A DNA stretch of 64,000 nt from the NCBI RefSeq assembly GCF_000194155.1, contig NZ_GL877878.1, positions 2,368,189 to 2,432,188 of the forward strand, in the 5' to 3' direction. The position numbers were made by a program, and so were the translations under genes. The notes beneath the pieces are model-generated. The model saw nothing but the letters and a program-made list of their open reading frames with translations. It was not told the DNA's origin and did no database searches. Below are positions 17,871-27,665 of the stretch, in pieces (position 1 is the first letter of the stretch; every line of letters starts with the position of its first letter). This DNA comes from Saccharopolyspora spinosa NRRL 18395 (GTDB lineage Bacteria > Actinomycetota > Actinomycetes > Mycobacteriales > Pseudonocardiaceae).

Positions 17871-18617
17871 TCAGCGGCGTCGGCGTGCGACGGTGATGAC
17901 TTCCGGGCTGTCGTAGTCCAGCGGGCTGCGATCCCAGTCCCCGAACTGCTCCGCCACCGCCAGGCCCGCGTCGGCCAGGAACGCCGACAACGCCTCCGGA
18001 TCGAGGAATCGCAGCGTGCTTCGGCTCTGCCACAGCCGGTCCCAACCCGGACTGGTGTAGGTGTGCGTGGCGGAGACGAGATCGCCTTCCACCGGCATCG
18101 CGACCTCGCACGCGCAGCGCACCACGGATCCCGCCGGATCCACCACCTCGCCCGAGTACCGCACGTGCCAGTCCTCCCAATCCCGCACAAGCGGATTGCG
18201 GGTTTCGAAGACGAAGCTCCCGTCGTCGGTGAGCGCAGCGGCGACGGCTGCGAGCGCTACGTGCAGTTCGTCGTCGCCGAGGAGCACCTGGAAGGCGTGG
18301 CCGGTCAGCACGACCAGGTCGAACGCCTGGTCCCAGGCCGGTGCCCCGGCCAGGTCGGCGGGTATCCACTCGATGTCCGAGCGCTCCCGTGCCACCTCCA
18401 GCATCCCGACGGCCGGGTCCAGGCCGCACAGCCGCCCGGTGTGGCCGCGGTCCCGCGCGATGCTCAGCAGCGCGCCCGTCCCGCACGCCACGTCCAACAC
18501 GCACCGCGCGGACATCACAAGGGGCAGGTAGAACCCGAAGTCCGACCGCCCGTCCGGCGGGCAGAAGAGCTCGTAGAGCGCGGCAAGGCGGTGTTCGGAT
18601 AACTGCACGTCGACCAC
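17871..18617 (-). CDS. Class I SAM-dependent methyltransferase
   Basis: 248 aa from GTG 18617, which is preceded by GCAGG at about 9 nt. The open frame runs on to 18833, but that part overlaps a dispersed repeat. Motif I is VLDVACGTGALLSIA, motif II GLDPAVGMLEVAR, and motif III/IV DLVVLTGHAFQVLL. It belongs to the small-molecule methyltransferase group; the substrate is unknown. The C-terminal half is a substrate-cap-like beta region. No operon partner. Confidence 0.85.
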   Translation of the reverse strand: MVDVQLSEHRLAALYELFCPPDGRSDFGFYLPLVMSARCVLDVACGTGALLSIARDRGHTGRLCGLDPAVGMLEVARERSDIEWIPADLAGAPAWDQAFDLVVLTGHAFQVLLGDDELHVALAAVAAALTDDGSFVFETRNPLVRDWEDWHVRYSGEVVDPAGSVVRCACEVAMPVEGDLVSATHTYTSPGWDRLWQSRSTLRFLDPEALSAFLADAGLAVAEQFGDWDRSPLDYDSPEVITVARRRR

Positions 18618-19032
18618 GGCCGTCAACCTGCCAGAGCCGGTCGGCAACTGGCGACCGAATTCTCCACGGCACCGAGCACCTGAACGTGAGTACTTTTGGT
18701 TGCTGCAGAGGCTGTTTGGGATGTGGCGACGAGCGGTTGCGGTGGATCCGCCCGGATCTTCGAAGTACCGAAGCCCCGGCAAGGCCGGGGTGAACGGTCC
18801 GTTCGCCCCACGCCCGCAACCCGAAATCAGCACAGGTGACTGAAGCGAGCGGCCCGCCCGCCACGCCTATTGAGGCGAACAGTCCGTTCACTCCACACCA
18901 GCGACGCCTCGCACACCACCCCGCCAACAAGACCCAAGACAGCCACCGATGCCCGCCACTCCTGACCGATCGTGTGATGGGTGAGGGGCACCCTTGAGCG
19001 GCACAGTCGCTCAAGGGTGCCCCTCACCTCGG
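18618..19032. other. Repeat-rich intergenic region
   Basis: 415 bp without a gene. It contains GGTGAACGGTCCGTTCGCC (about 18789-18807) and GGCGAACAGTCCGTTCACTC (about 18874-18893), two cores of the dispersed palindromic family, and then the long hairpin at 18977-19027. Confidence 0.7.
18965..19027. terminator. 21-bp perfect-stem hairpin repeat after ehuA
   Basis: TGAGGGGCACCCTTGAGCG (18980-18998) pairs perfectly with its complement at 19006-19024 around loop GCACAGT; two further G-C pairs extend the stem outward. It sits 6 bp beyond the ehuA stop and probably terminates the ehu operon. The first 26 bases (18965-18990) recur at 53426-53451 with one mismatch, at the 3' end of another importer gene set, so this is also a dispersed element. 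Confidence 0.75.
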
Positions 19033-19791
19033 TCACTTACGTTCGAGGACTGCTTTTAGGAAGCGTTGGGTTCTTTCGTGCTGGGGGTTCTCGAAGATCG
19101 TTGAGGGTGGACCCGATTCGATCACTGCCCCGGAGTCGAACATCAGGACCCGGTCCGAGATCTCCTCCGCGAAGCGCATTTCGTGGGTCACCAGCAGCAT
19201 CGTCATCGCTGTGGTGTGGGCGAGGTCCCGGATGACGGCGAGGACCTCGCCGATGAGCTCCGGATCCAGGGCGGAGGTGACCTCGTCGAAGAGCATCACC
19301 TTGGGGCGCATGGCCAAAGCCCTGGCGATCGCCACGCGTTGCTGCTGGCCGCCCGAGAGCTGGCCCGGTTTGTGGCCGAGGTGCTTCTCCAGCCCGACCA
19401 TCTGCAGCAGGTCGACGGCGCGCTGCTCGGCCTCCTCCCGCGGCATTCCCAGCACCTGGATCGGCGACAGGGTGACGTTGTTCAGGACCGTCATGTGCGG
19501 GAACAGGTTGAAGTGCTGGAATACCATGCCGATCTTGCGCCGTACGGCCGCCTGCCGCCGGGTGTCCGCCGCGCCCACGTCGTTGCGACAGTCCCAAAGC
19601 AGCTCGCCGTCGACCTCGACCAGCCCGCTGTCCGGCTGTTCCAACGTCATGAGCAGCCGCAGGATGGTGGTCTTCCCGGAGCCGCTCGGTCCGATGATGG
19701 AGACCTTCTCCCCGGCTGCCACGTCGAGGTCCAGTTCGCGCAGCACGTGGTTGTCGCCGAACGACTTCCCCACGCCGGCGAACGAGATCAT
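19033..19791 (-). CDS. ehuA: Ectoine/amino-acid ABC transporter ATPase
   Basis: 252 aa from ATG 19791, with GAGG about 11 nt upstream; TTG 19821 is an in-frame alternative overlapping ehuD. Walker A is GPSGSGKTTI, signature LSGGQQQRVAIARALA, Walker B VMLFDEVTSALDPE, and the switch His is in LVTHEMRFA. It energises the permease pair encoded just upstream. Assignment to the ectoine/hydroxyectoine system rests on the EhuB-C-D gene order and the EhuB-like binding protein; a polar amino-acid importer is the alternative. Confidence 0.87.
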   Translation of the reverse strand: MISFAGVGKSFGDNHVLRELDLDVAAGEKVSIIGPSGSGKTTILRLLMTLEQPDSGLVEVDGELLWDCRNDVGAADTRRQAAVRRKIGMVFQHFNLFPHMTVLNNVTLSPIQVLGMPREEAEQRAVDLLQMVGLEKHLGHKPGQLSGGQQQRVAIARALAMRPKVMLFDEVTSALDPELIGEVLAVIRDLAHTTAMTMLLVTHEMRFAEEISDRVLMFDSGAVIESGPPSTIFENPQHERTQRFLKAVLERK

Positions 19792-19804
19792 CGGCTGTAC
19801 GTCC

Positions 19805-20461
19805 TCATCGCGGGTGCGCAAGGCGCAGCTCCAATCGTTTGATCAGCTTCGCGGCCGGCAGGCTTACTGCCAGGAACAGCAGGCCCGCGATGGTCAGCGG
19901 CTCCAGGTAGCGGTAACTACTGGACCCGATCGAGGTCGCGTGGCTGAGCAGTTCGAAGACCGTGATGGCGGACAGGATCGCCGAGTCCTTGAACATCTGC
20001 ACCACGTAGTTGCCCAGCGCCGGGATCACGTCGCGCACCGCCTGCGGCAGCACCACGAAACGCCAGCGCTGCCAGGCGGAAAGGCTCAGCGCCGTCGATG
20101 CCTCCCACTGCCCGGCGGGCACGCTTTGGATCCCGGCGCGGTAGACCTCGGCGGTGTAGGCGCTGTAGTTGATGCCGAGCACGATGATGCCGGTGACCAG
20201 CGGCGAGAACTGCACCCCGGCGTTGGGCAGCACGTAGAAGGCGAAGTACGCCTGAACCAGCAGCGGCGTGCCCCGCACGAACAGGACGAAGAAGTCGAAC
20301 AGCTTGCCCAGCACCGGAATCCGCGAGTACCGGACGACAGCCACCACGAGCCCGAGCAGCAGCGCGATCACCGTGCCGATGAGCGTGACCTGAACGGTCA
20401 CCCACAACCCGTCCAAGAGGGACGGGACGATGCTCGCCGCGAAGGACCAGTCCCAGATCAT
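19805..20461 (-). CDS. ehuD: Ectoine-type ABC permease
   Basis: 218 aa, five to six transmembrane helices, HisM/GlnP-type inner-membrane permease. The EAA loop reads AGQWEASTALSLSAWQRWRF, with the following VVLPQAVRDVIPALGNYVV. ATG 20461 overlaps the ehuC stop (ATGA), so the two permeases are translationally coupled and probably form a heterodimer. The frame stays open far upstream inside ehuC and ehuB, but that part is a shadow. Confidence 0.88.
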   Translation of the reverse strand: MIWDWSFAASIVPSLLDGLWVTVQVTLIGTVIALLLGLVVAVVRYSRIPVLGKLFDFFVLFVRGTPLLVQAYFAFYVLPNAGVQFSPLVTGIIVLGINYSAYTAEVYRAGIQSVPAGQWEASTALSLSAWQRWRFVVLPQAVRDVIPALGNYVVQMFKDSAILSAITVFELLSHATSIGSSSYRYLEPLTIAGLLFLAVSLPAAKLIKRLELRLAHPR

Positions 20462-21150
20462 GGGCCGACCACCCGCCTCGGGCCGAGCCCGCGCTGCCGC
20501 GGTGCGGGCCGAGCGGGGTCCATCCGGCGCTCGAACCAGGCCGTCGCGATGGACAACAAGTACGCCACGACGAAGTACAGCACCAGGATGGTGCCGAAAA
20601 CGGCTGCGGTGGCGCCGGTTGTCGCCCGCACCATCTGAGCCCGGAAGGTCAGGTCCGCGACGGTCACCAGCGACACCAGCGAGGTGTTCTTCAGCAGGTC
20701 GACGAAGACGTTGCCGAACGGCGGGATCATCGCCGGGATCGCCTGCGGCAGGATGACGTACCGCAGCCGCTGGTACGGGGTCAGGCTCAGCGCGATCGCG
20801 CCTTCGCGTTGGCCGCGCGGCAACGCGATGATCGCACCGCGCACGATCTCCGCACCGTAGGCGCCCTCGTTGAGCCCGAGCGCCAGCACCGCCGCGGCGA
20901 ACGGCACCAGTTGGACCCCGAAGAACGGCAGGGCGAAGAACAGCCAGAACAGCTGGACCAGCATCGACGTGCCGCGGAAGATCTCGATGAACGCCCCGGC
21001 CGGCCAGCTCAGCCAGCGTCGCCGCGACATGCGGCACAGGCCCGCCGCGAAGGCGACGACCACGGTGATCACGATGCCCACCGCGGTCAGCGCGAGCGTG
21101 ATCAGCAGGCCGTTGAGCAGCAGCGGTAGAAACGGGAGGATCTGGGACAT
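20458..21150 (-). CDS. ehuC: Ectoine-type ABC permease
   Basis: 230-aa membrane permease of the polar amino-acid/ectoine type. It carries a GQREGAIALSLTPYQRLRYV EAA loop and the following ILPQAIPAMIPPFGNVFVD. Three N-terminal helices precede the loop. The C-terminal tail is Arg/Pro-rich. It lies 18 bp downstream of ehuB and overlaps ehuD by four bases. Confidence 0.88.
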   Translation of the reverse strand: MSQILPFLPLLLNGLLITLALTAVGIVITVVVAFAAGLCRMSRRRWLSWPAGAFIEIFRGTSMLVQLFWLFFALPFFGVQLVPFAAAVLALGLNEGAYGAEIVRGAIIALPRGQREGAIALSLTPYQRLRYVILPQAIPAMIPPFGNVFVDLLKNTSLVSLVTVADLTFRAQMVRATTGATAAVFGTILVLYFVVAYLLSIATAWFERRMDPARPAPRQRGLGPRRVVGP

Positions 21151-21168
21151 GCGCTGGGCTCCCCCGGG

Positions 21169-22053
21169 TCAGCCCGCAACGGCGCAGAGCTGGTCGCGGG
21201 TGACGCTCCGGGCTGCGTCCGCCGAGAATCCCCACTTCGAGAGGATCTGGTCGAACTCGGGGCTGGCCTTCAGTGCGCGCAGCTGTTCGTCGTAGGCATT
21301 GACCAGGTCCTGGTCGGACTTGCGGAAACCGGCGCCCGAGCCGGTCTGCTGCACGTCCTGGATCGGCGGCGTGATGTCGATCCCGTCGGTCTTCAGCGAG
21401 TTCAGCGACAGGGTCGGCAGGAAGAACGCGTCGGCCCGCCCGGCCTGCACCGCCTCGATCCCGCTGCGGCCGTCGGGGATGTTGACCATCTGCGCGGCCG
21501 GCACGTTCTGCGTCTTCAGCGCGCCGTCCTCGAAACCGCCTGGCAGCACGGCAACTTTCACCGTCGGATCGGCTTTGACGGATGCCACGTTGGTCAGTTT
21601 CTTGGGGTTGCCCGCCAGCACCGCGAACGACTCCGTCGACACGATTTCCGGTTCGGAGTAGAGGATTTGTCCGCACCGCGACTGCTTCATGAACAGCCCG
21701 GCGGCGATGATGTCCCACCGGTTCGCGTTGAGCCCCGGGATCATCGACTCGTAGGGCGTAACCACGCCCTGGATCTCCGGGATTCCCATCCGCTTCAGCA
21801 CGGCGGCGACCACGTCGGGTTCCGCTCCGGTGACCGTGCCGTCCGGTTTGATCTGCGTGTATGGCGGTTCGTTGGCGATGGCGATGCGGGCGAAGCCCTG
21901 CTTGCGAACCTGGTCCAATGTGGATCCCGCCGACTGGCCGGTGCCGGGTTGGGTGAAGCTGCACCCGGCGAGGATTCCGGCCGCAGGCAGGGCTAGGGCC
22001 GCCGTCGCGCCACCGCGGAGCAGCTGTCGTCGGGAGATTTCGTTTCTGCGCAT
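21169..22053 (-). CDS. ehuB: Ectoine-type binding lipoprotein
   Basis: 294-aa extracytoplasmic solute-binding protein (family 3). ATG 22053 is preceded by GGAGG at 10 nt. The signal peptide contains a twin-arginine-like SRRQLLRGGA and a lipobox ILAGC (about residues 27-31), so it should be a membrane-anchored lipoprotein. The ligand-domain start ARIAIANEPPYTQIKPDG and PDVVAAVLKRMGI match EhuB-like proteins. It is the first gene of ehuBCDA, for uptake of ectoine/hydroxyectoine as osmoprotectant or nutrient. The substrate is inferred from family and order. Confidence 0.85.
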   Translation of the reverse strand: MRRNEISRRQLLRGGATAALALPAAGILAGCSFTQPGTGQSAGSTLDQVRKQGFARIAIANEPPYTQIKPDGTVTGAEPDVVAAVLKRMGIPEIQGVVTPYESMIPGLNANRWDIIAAGLFMKQSRCGQILYSEPEIVSTESFAVLAGNPKKLTNVASVKADPTVKVAVLPGGFEDGALKTQNVPAAQMVNIPDGRSGIEAVQAGRADAFFLPTLSLNSLKTDGIDITPPIQDVQQTGSGAGFRKSDQDLVNAYDEQLRALKASPEFDQILSKWGFSADAARSVTRDQLCAVAG

Positions 22054-23095
22054 CGGCTCACGCCTCCCTCGCATGCATCACCCATTCGAGTGACACTTTG
22101 GGGAGAGACGCTAGGTCGCCCGGTTCAACCTGTCAATCACGGATTGTTGACAATGAGTTACCCCTGGAATCGGCCGATCAGCGGTACGAAAGACCGCAAG
22201 ATGTCGAACCACCTGCACAAACGCACCAAGGAACATCCACAACGTCCTGCACCGAGCGTCACCGCGAGCCGTTCCGCTTAAGCCGATCCGGCGAATTCCG
22301 CCGGAAGCACAGGAGTCGGCCACCTGTCCACAATGCTCACTCTTCGTAATGCGAAGCAGGCTGAAAGGCCCGGGGACGCTGTGGTCCCCCAGCCGCGCTG
22401 CTCGGGCGACGCCGGGAATGCGACCGGATCCTCCCGAGACCGCACACGATCCGCGCCCCAGCATTCCGACGGCACCCTGGGCCCAGTTCTGCGATCCGAC
22501 CTTGAGCCCCAGGCATTGCCACTTGCTTGGCGAATGTGCCCGTGCGCCGCATCCGAACCGGGCACTCAGCCATTTTCGCGCCGCTGTAGCTCGACCTCAG
22601 CGGTATCCAGGTCCCGGACGCTGGTGAGGGCTTCGGCACCATATCCACCGCACGGGCCACGCGTAGCGGCGATCCACGGTCCAAGCCAGCACGGCATCGA
22701 GATCGGCCCTGCGCTCCTCCGGCGCGATGACCAGGCCCGCCGCCGGGCCCACGACCGGTTTGGCGATGGCGCACCAGGTCGTCTCATCCAGCGGGAAGGA
22801 GTCCCCCCGGAACCTGCGGTGCAGGAAATCGCCCTCATCCACGGGCACAGGTCCTCGTCAGGTTCCTGGTCGAACCCGAAATGCCCAGGGCTTGTTCCAC
22901 AGGTTCGCCGACCTGGCTTCCGGTGCGGGCAGCATCCAAGACAGTCAGCGCTCCGGTCTCACCTCGTGGCTCGTGCGCATGCTGGTGTACGCGCGTCGCA
23001 GGTCGGGGGCAAGCTCGAAGGTCGCGGAGGAGTCGTTCCCGTCGGTCACGTCCGCGCAGCCGTAGGGGATTGGGCGCGGCGATGTCGGCGTCCCA
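22054..23095. other. Decayed region with gene remnants
   Basis: About 1 kb with no intact gene. It contains a broken duplicate of the fhuF-like 5' end (see next entry). On the minus strand, short protein-like stretches in different frames (for example GDFLHRRFRGDSFPLDETTW near 22800-22840 and SSATFELAPDLRRAYTSM near 22975-23030) are separated by stops. This looks like eroded coding DNA of unknown origin. Confidence 0.55.
22287..22510 (+). pseudogene. Degenerate duplicate of fhuF-like 5' region
   Basis: This segment aligns with the promoter and 5' end of the FhuF-like gene at 23096-23350. Shared blocks are GGCGAATTCC, CTTCG(T/C)AATGCGAAGCAG, GACGCTGTGGTCCCC against TACGCTGTGGTCCCC, GGGAATGCGACCGGATCCTC and CCAGCATTCC. 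A deletion of about 35 nt removes the start codon, and several single changes break the frame, so it is non-functional. Confidence 0.75.
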
Positions 23096-23142
23096 ATCCG
23101 GCGAATTCCACCAGCAGCACGGAATTTGGACTTCTGTCAAGT

Positions 23143-23157
23143 CTTCGCAATGCGAAG
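23143..23157. promoter_or_regulatory. Palindromic operator candidate before fhuF
   Basis: CTTCGCAATGCGAAG is a perfect 7-bp inverted repeat about one central base, 55 bp upstream of the FhuF-like start. The same palindrome with one mismatch persists at 22342-22356 in the decayed duplicate. Preservation in both copies favours a regulatory site, possibly iron-responsive. Confidence 0.5.
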
Positions 23158-23212
23158 CAGGAAGAAAAGTCCGGGTACGCTGTGGTCCCCGGAACGACCA
23201 GGAGCGCGCACC

Positions 23213-23926
23213 ATGACCACCGAGCCCTGCTCCCCGGCCGTGCTGCTCGGGCGGCTCCGGGAATGCGACCGGATCCTCCCGAGGCCGGGCACGATCCGCT
23301 CGCCCAGCATTCCGGCGGTGCCCTGGGACGAGTTCTGCGATCCGGCCGGGCCGTGGCTGGCGCGCTGCGTGGCGGAATGGCAGGAACGCGGCGGCTTTCG
23401 GCACCACCGGGCCGGGATCGTGCTGGTGGCATTCCGGTTCGGCTGGCTGGCCTGCTGCGCCACAGTGCCGGAGTACCACCTCGGCGCGCCGCTCCCCTCG
23501 CTGGCCGGGCTGCACGTCGCCGTGACGACCGAAGGCCGCCTCTCCGGACTCCGCCCGACCGGCGATCAGCTCGGCGAGAGCAGCCCGCAGCAATGGTGGG
23601 CGCAGCTCAGCCGGGCGTTCGAACCGCTGACCCGGGCACTGCACACGCTCGGCGGGCCGGCCCCGGAAAGCCAGGAATACTGGGGAAATCCGGTCGGATC
23701 CCTCGGTACGGTGCTCTGGCGGCTAAAGCGCTCGGGACTGCCCGGCGACGCAATCGCCACGGCCCGCGAGCTCCGCGCGGCCACCGGTCGCGAGCACCTA
23801 CTCGACCTCGACCCGGAACGCGACCCGTGGACCCGCCGGACAACCTGCTGCCAATGGTGGCGGAACCCCGGCAGCGGCTACTGCGAAGAATGCGTCCTCT
23901 GGAATTCCCGTTCACGAAGGATGTGA
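23213..23926 (+). CDS. FhuF-like siderophore-iron reductase
   Basis: 237 aa; ATG 23213 with AGGAG at about 9 nt. The C-terminus carries TTCCQWWRNPGSGYCEEC, the C-C-x10-C-x2-C pattern that binds the unusual [2Fe-2S] cluster of FhuF-family proteins, which release iron from ferric siderophores in the cytoplasm. The remainder is weakly conserved, as usual for the family. No siderophore transporter gene is adjacent. A palindromic operator candidate lies upstream. Confidence 0.8.
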   Translation: MTTEPCSPAVLLGRLRECDRILPRPGTIRSPSIPAVPWDEFCDPAGPWLARCVAEWQERGGFRHHRAGIVLVAFRFGWLACCATVPEYHLGAPLPSLAGLHVAVTTEGRLSGLRPTGDQLGESSPQQWWAQLSRAFEPLTRALHTLGGPAPESQEYWGNPVGSLGTVLWRLKRSGLPGDAIATARELRAATGREHLLDLDPERDPWTRRTTCCQWWRNPGSGYCEECVLWNSRSRRM

Positions 23927-24017
23927 GAGCGTGTCGTGAGCCGCCACCTTGCGGCGCCGACGTTGACCCGCGCTGCTGGGCTGTTCGCCCCAGCCCCCAG
24001 TTTCGGTGTGCCAGCGG

Positions 24018-25106
24018 TCACGTGGCCAGTGTTGCGGCGCGGGTTTGGCGGGCGATCTCCACGTCTTCGCGCGCCTGCACCACCACCGTGCGCACCGCAG
24101 CACCGGGTGCGGAGATGTCGGCGTCCTGTGTCGCCTGCTCGTTCAGCCCCGAATCCACCTTGGTACCAACGAATTTCAGCGCTTCGCAGACCGCCGACCG
24201 CACCGGCGGCTGGTGTTCCCCGATCCCGCCGGTGAACACCAGCAGGTCCAACCCGCCGAGCACCGCGATCATCGACCCGGCGTGCCGAACCAGGCTGTGC
24301 AGGTACACGTCTACGGCCACCGTCGCGTCCGCGTCGCCGCTATCGCGAGCGGCCAGCACATCGCGCAGGTCACCGGAAACCCCGGACAGCCCGGCCAGGC
24401 CGGAGCGCTGCGCCAGCACGTCGAAAAGATCTTGTGGCGCAACGCCTTTCGTGTTCAGCAGCCAGCCGAGCAGGCCCGGATCCACGGTGCCGCTGCGGGT
24501 GTTCATGACCAGGCCTTCCTCCGGCGTGAAACCCATCGTCGTGTCCACGCACCGGCCGTCGCGCACCGCCGCCATCGACGCACCGGCACCGAGGTGGCAG
24601 CACAGCACCCGCCCCTGCCGCGGCGGCAAAACCGCCAGCTCCGCGCCGCGGACCACCGCGTAGGAATGCGACAAGCCGTGAAACCCGTAACGGCGCAACC
24701 CCCACTTCCGGTTCCACTCCCGGGGCAGCGCGTAGGTAGCCGCAGCCGTCGAAAGCCCGGCATGGAACGCGGTGTCCACGCACACCACCGACGGCGTGTC
24801 CGGCTCAGCGGTGCGCGCCGCGCGTAGCCCGGCGAGCGCGCGCGGCTGGTGCAGCGGGGCGAGCTCGGTCAACGATTCCAAATACGACAGCACCCCGTCG
24901 TCGACCACGGTCGCCGCGACGATCCGCGTGCCGCCGTGCACCACGCGGTGCCCCACCGCGTCCGCCCCGTGCTCGTCGAGGAACCTGCGGATCGGCTCCG
25001 CCCCGCCCTCCCAGCGCTCCAGGGTCTCCTCCGCGACCGCCTCGTCGCCGTCCAGCAACCCGAGCTTGAGGCTGCTGGAGCCCGCGTTCACGGTCAGCAC
25101 CCTCAT
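24018..25106 (-). CDS. ackA: Acetate kinase
   Basis: 362 aa, somewhat shorter than typical (~400). It catalyses acetyl-phosphate + ADP to acetate + ATP. Motifs are VNAGSSSLK at the N-terminus, [24 protein letters not shown] and [19 protein letters not shown], followed by GGIGEH near the C-terminus. ATG 25106 overlaps the phosphoketolase stop (ATGA). The pair forms a pathway from xylulose-5-P or fructose-6-P to acetyl-P and then acetate plus ATP. Confidence 0.95.
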   Translation of the reverse strand: MRVLTVNAGSSSLKLGLLDGDEAVAEETLERWEGGAEPIRRFLDEHGADAVGHRVVHGGTRIVAATVVDDGVLSYLESLTELAPLHQPRALAGLRAARTAEPDTPSVVCVDTAFHAGLSTAAATYALPREWNRKWGLRRYGFHGLSHSYAVVRGAELAVLPPRQGRVLCCHLGAGASMAAVRDGRCVDTTMGFTPEEGLVMNTRSGTVDPGLLGWLLNTKGVAPQDLFDVLAQRSGLAGLSGVSGDLRDVLAARDSGDADATVAVDVYLHSLVRHAGSMIAVLGGLDLLVFTGGIGEHQPPVRSAVCEALKFVGTKVDSGLNEQATQDADISAPGAAVRTVVVQAREDVEIARQTRAATLAT

Positions 25107-27523
25107 CGCGCCGACCACACCCAGTCCCGGATCTCCGGCATGTCCTCGCCGCGCGTCGACACGTAGTGCCGGTGCTCGATCAGCTTGGTCTGCAACGCTT
25201 CTCGCGCGTACGCCGCGCGCGGGCCGAGTCGCGGCACCCGGTCGATCACGTCGATCGCCAGGTTGAACCGGTCGATCTGGTTGAGCACGCACATGTCGAA
25301 CGGCGTGGTCGTGGTGCCCTCCTCCCGGTAGCCGCGGGCATGGATGTTGTCGTGGTTATGCCGCCGGTAGGTCAACCGGTGGATCAGCCAGGGATAGCCG
25401 TGGTAGTTGAAGATCACCGGCCGGTCGCGGGTGAACAGGCTGTCGAACTCGGCGTCGGACAACCCGTGCGGGTGCTCGCGCTCGTCCTGCAACCGCATCA
25501 GGTCCACCACGTTGATCACCCGGATGCGCAGGTCCGGGAAGTGCTCTCGGAGCAGGTCGACGGCCGCCAGCGTCTCCATCGTCGGCACGTCGCCAGCGCA
25601 GGCCATCACCACGTCGGGCTCGCCGTCCTGATCGCTGCTCGCCCAGTCCCAGATCCCGATTCCCCTGGTGCAGTGCACGATCGCCGCGTCCATGTCCAGG
25701 TACTGCGGGGCGGGCTGCTTGCCGGCCACCACCACGTTGATGTAGTTCCTGCTGCGCAGGCAGTGGTCGGCCACCGACAGCAGCGTGTTGGCGTCCGGCG
25801 GCAGGTAGACCCGCACCACCTCGGCCTTCTTGTTCATCACGTGGTCGATGAACCCCGGGTCCTGGTGCGAGAAGCCGTTGTGGTCCTGCCGCCACACGTG
25901 CGAGGTCAGCAGGTAGTTCAGCGACGCGATCGGCTGCCGCCAGGCGAGCTGGTCGGTGACCTTCAGCCACTTGGCGTGCTGGTTGACCATCGAGTCCACG
26001 ATGTGCGCGAACGCCTCGTAACAGGAGAAGAACCCGTGCCGGCCGGTGAGCAGGTAGCCCTCCAGCCAGCCCTGGCAGGTGTGCTCGGAGAGGATCTCCA
26101 TCACCCGGCCGTCCGGGGCGAGCGAGTCGTCGCCCGGTTCGGTTTCGGCGTCCCAGGTCCGGGACGTCGCGTCGAGGATCGCGTTGAGCCGGTTGGAGTT
26201 GTTCTCGTCCGGGGAGAAGACACGGAAGTTGCGTTCGTCCTCGTTCAGGCGCATCACGTCACGTAGGAAACCGCCCAGCACCCGGGTGGCCTCGCCGATG
26301 GTGGCGCCCGGTTCGTCCACCCGCACCGCGTACTGCCGGAAGTCGGGCATCCGCAGCGTGCGCAGCAGGAGACCGCCGTTGGCGTGCGGGTTGTCGCTCA
26401 TCCGCCGCCTTCCGGACGGGTTGTGGTCCTTGATCCGCTGCACCGGCGCGCCGTGGGGTTCGAACAGCGCGGCCGGTTCGTAGCTGCGCATCCAGGATTC
26501 GAGCTGGCGCAGGTGCGCCTGGTCGTTGCGCGGGTCGCTGATCGGCACCTGGTGCGACCGCCAGCTGCCCTCAACCTGCTTACCATCCACAGTGGCCGGT
26601 CCGGTCCAGCCCTTCGGGGTGCGCAGCACGATCATCGGCCACCGCAGCCGCAGCATCCGGCCGTCCCGGCGGGCCCGGCGCTGGATCGCGGCGATCTCGT
26701 CCAGACACCGGTCCAGCGTCGCGGCGAACAGGTGGTGCATCGGCTCCGGCTCCGAACCGGACACCAGGTACGGCTCGTAGCCGAAGCCGCGCAGCATGCC
26801 GAGCAGCTCGTCGTCCGGGATGCGCGCCAGTACTGTCGGATTGGCGATCTTGTAGCCGTTGAGGTGCAGGATCGGCAGCACCGCGCCGTCGGTGACCGGG
26901 TCCAGGAACTTGTTGGAGTGCCAACTGGTGGCCAGCGGTCCGGTCTCCGCCTCACCATCACCGACGACGCACGACACGATCAGGTCGGGGTTGTCGAAGG
27001 CTGCGCCGTAGGCGTGCGAGAGCGAGTACCCGAGCTCGCCGCCCTCGTGGATCGAGCCCGGCGTCTCCGGCGCCACGTGGCTGGGAATCCCGCCGGGGAA
27101 GGAGAACTGCGTGACCAGGCGGCGCAGGCCCTCGTAGTCCTGCGCGACGTCCGGGTAGACCTCGCTGTAGGTGCCCTCCAGCCACGCCGCCGCGACCAGG
27201 CCGGGGCCGCCGTGCCCCGGCCCGATCACGTACATCATGTCCAGGTCGCGGGCCCGGATCGCCCGGTTGAGGTGGGCGTAGATGAAGTTCAGGCCCGGCG
27301 TGGTGCCCCAGTGCCCGAGCAGCCGGGGCTTGATGTGCTCGGGGCGCAGCGGCTCCCTCAGCAGCGGGTTGTCCATCAGGTAGATCTGCCCGACGGACAG
27401 GTAGTTGGCGGCCCGCCACCACAGCTGCAGCCCGTCGACCTCCTGCGCGTCCAGGTGTTCGGACACGGCGGGCGTGGTGGTCCAGGTGGCCCCAGCGGTT
27501 TCGGTGCTGATCTCACTGCTCAT
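25103..27523 (-). CDS. xfp: Phosphoketolase
   Basis: 806-aa thiamine-diphosphate enzyme splitting xylulose-5-phosphate and/or fructose-6-phosphate to acetyl phosphate and an aldose phosphate. ATG 27523 follows AGGAG at 6 nt. The TPP/Mg motif is [19 protein letters not shown], with [14 protein letters not shown] before it and NGYKIANPT after. [11 protein letters not shown] and [15 protein letters not shown] are typical of the family. It is the first gene of a two-gene operon with ackA. Confidence 0.96.
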   Translation of the reverse strand: MSSEISTETAGATWTTTPAVSEHLDAQEVDGLQLWWRAANYLSVGQIYLMDNPLLREPLRPEHIKPRLLGHWGTTPGLNFIYAHLNRAIRARDLDMMYVIGPGHGGPGLVAAAWLEGTYSEVYPDVAQDYEGLRRLVTQFSFPGGIPSHVAPETPGSIHEGGELGYSLSHAYGAAFDNPDLIVSCVVGDGEAETGPLATSWHSNKFLDPVTDGAVLPILHLNGYKIANPTVLARIPDDELLGMLRGFGYEPYLVSGSEPEPMHHLFAATLDRCLDEIAAIQRRARRDGRMLRLRWPMIVLRTPKGWTGPATVDGKQVEGSWRSHQVPISDPRNDQAHLRQLESWMRSYEPAALFEPHGAPVQRIKDHNPSGRRRMSDNPHANGGLLLRTLRMPDFRQYAVRVDEPGATIGEATRVLGGFLRDVMRLNEDERNFRVFSPDENNSNRLNAILDATSRTWDAETEPGDDSLAPDGRVMEILSEHTCQGWLEGYLLTGRHGFFSCYEAFAHIVDSMVNQHAKWLKVTDQLAWRQPIASLNYLLTSHVWRQDHNGFSHQDPGFIDHVMNKKAEVVRVYLPPDANTLLSVADHCLRSRNYINVVVAGKQPAPQYLDMDAAIVHCTRGIGIWDWASSDQDGEPDVVMACAGDVPTMETLAAVDLLREHFPDLRIRVINVVDLMRLQDEREHPHGLSDAEFDSLFTRDRPVIFNYHGYPWLIHRLTYRRHNHDNIHARGYREEGTTTTPFDMCVLNQIDRFNLAIDVIDRVPRLGPRAAYAREALQTKLIEHRHYVSTRGEDMPEIRDWVWSAR

Positions 27524-27665
27524 CCCGGCTCCTAATGCTCGGCACCCCGCCATTCAGCGTGCTGGGCACCAGCTGGTTCGCAACTCGGGGATCCTGCGGA
27601 AAACAACAGCTGATCAGTGCTGCGCCGCATTCCGCCACGCGCCTCGCCGCCATAGCTTTCGCACC

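Noticed and set aside
19805..21964. Single 719-aa permease
   Set aside because: Only the last 218 residues match a permease; the rest is antisense-like sequence within ehuC and ehuB coding regions.
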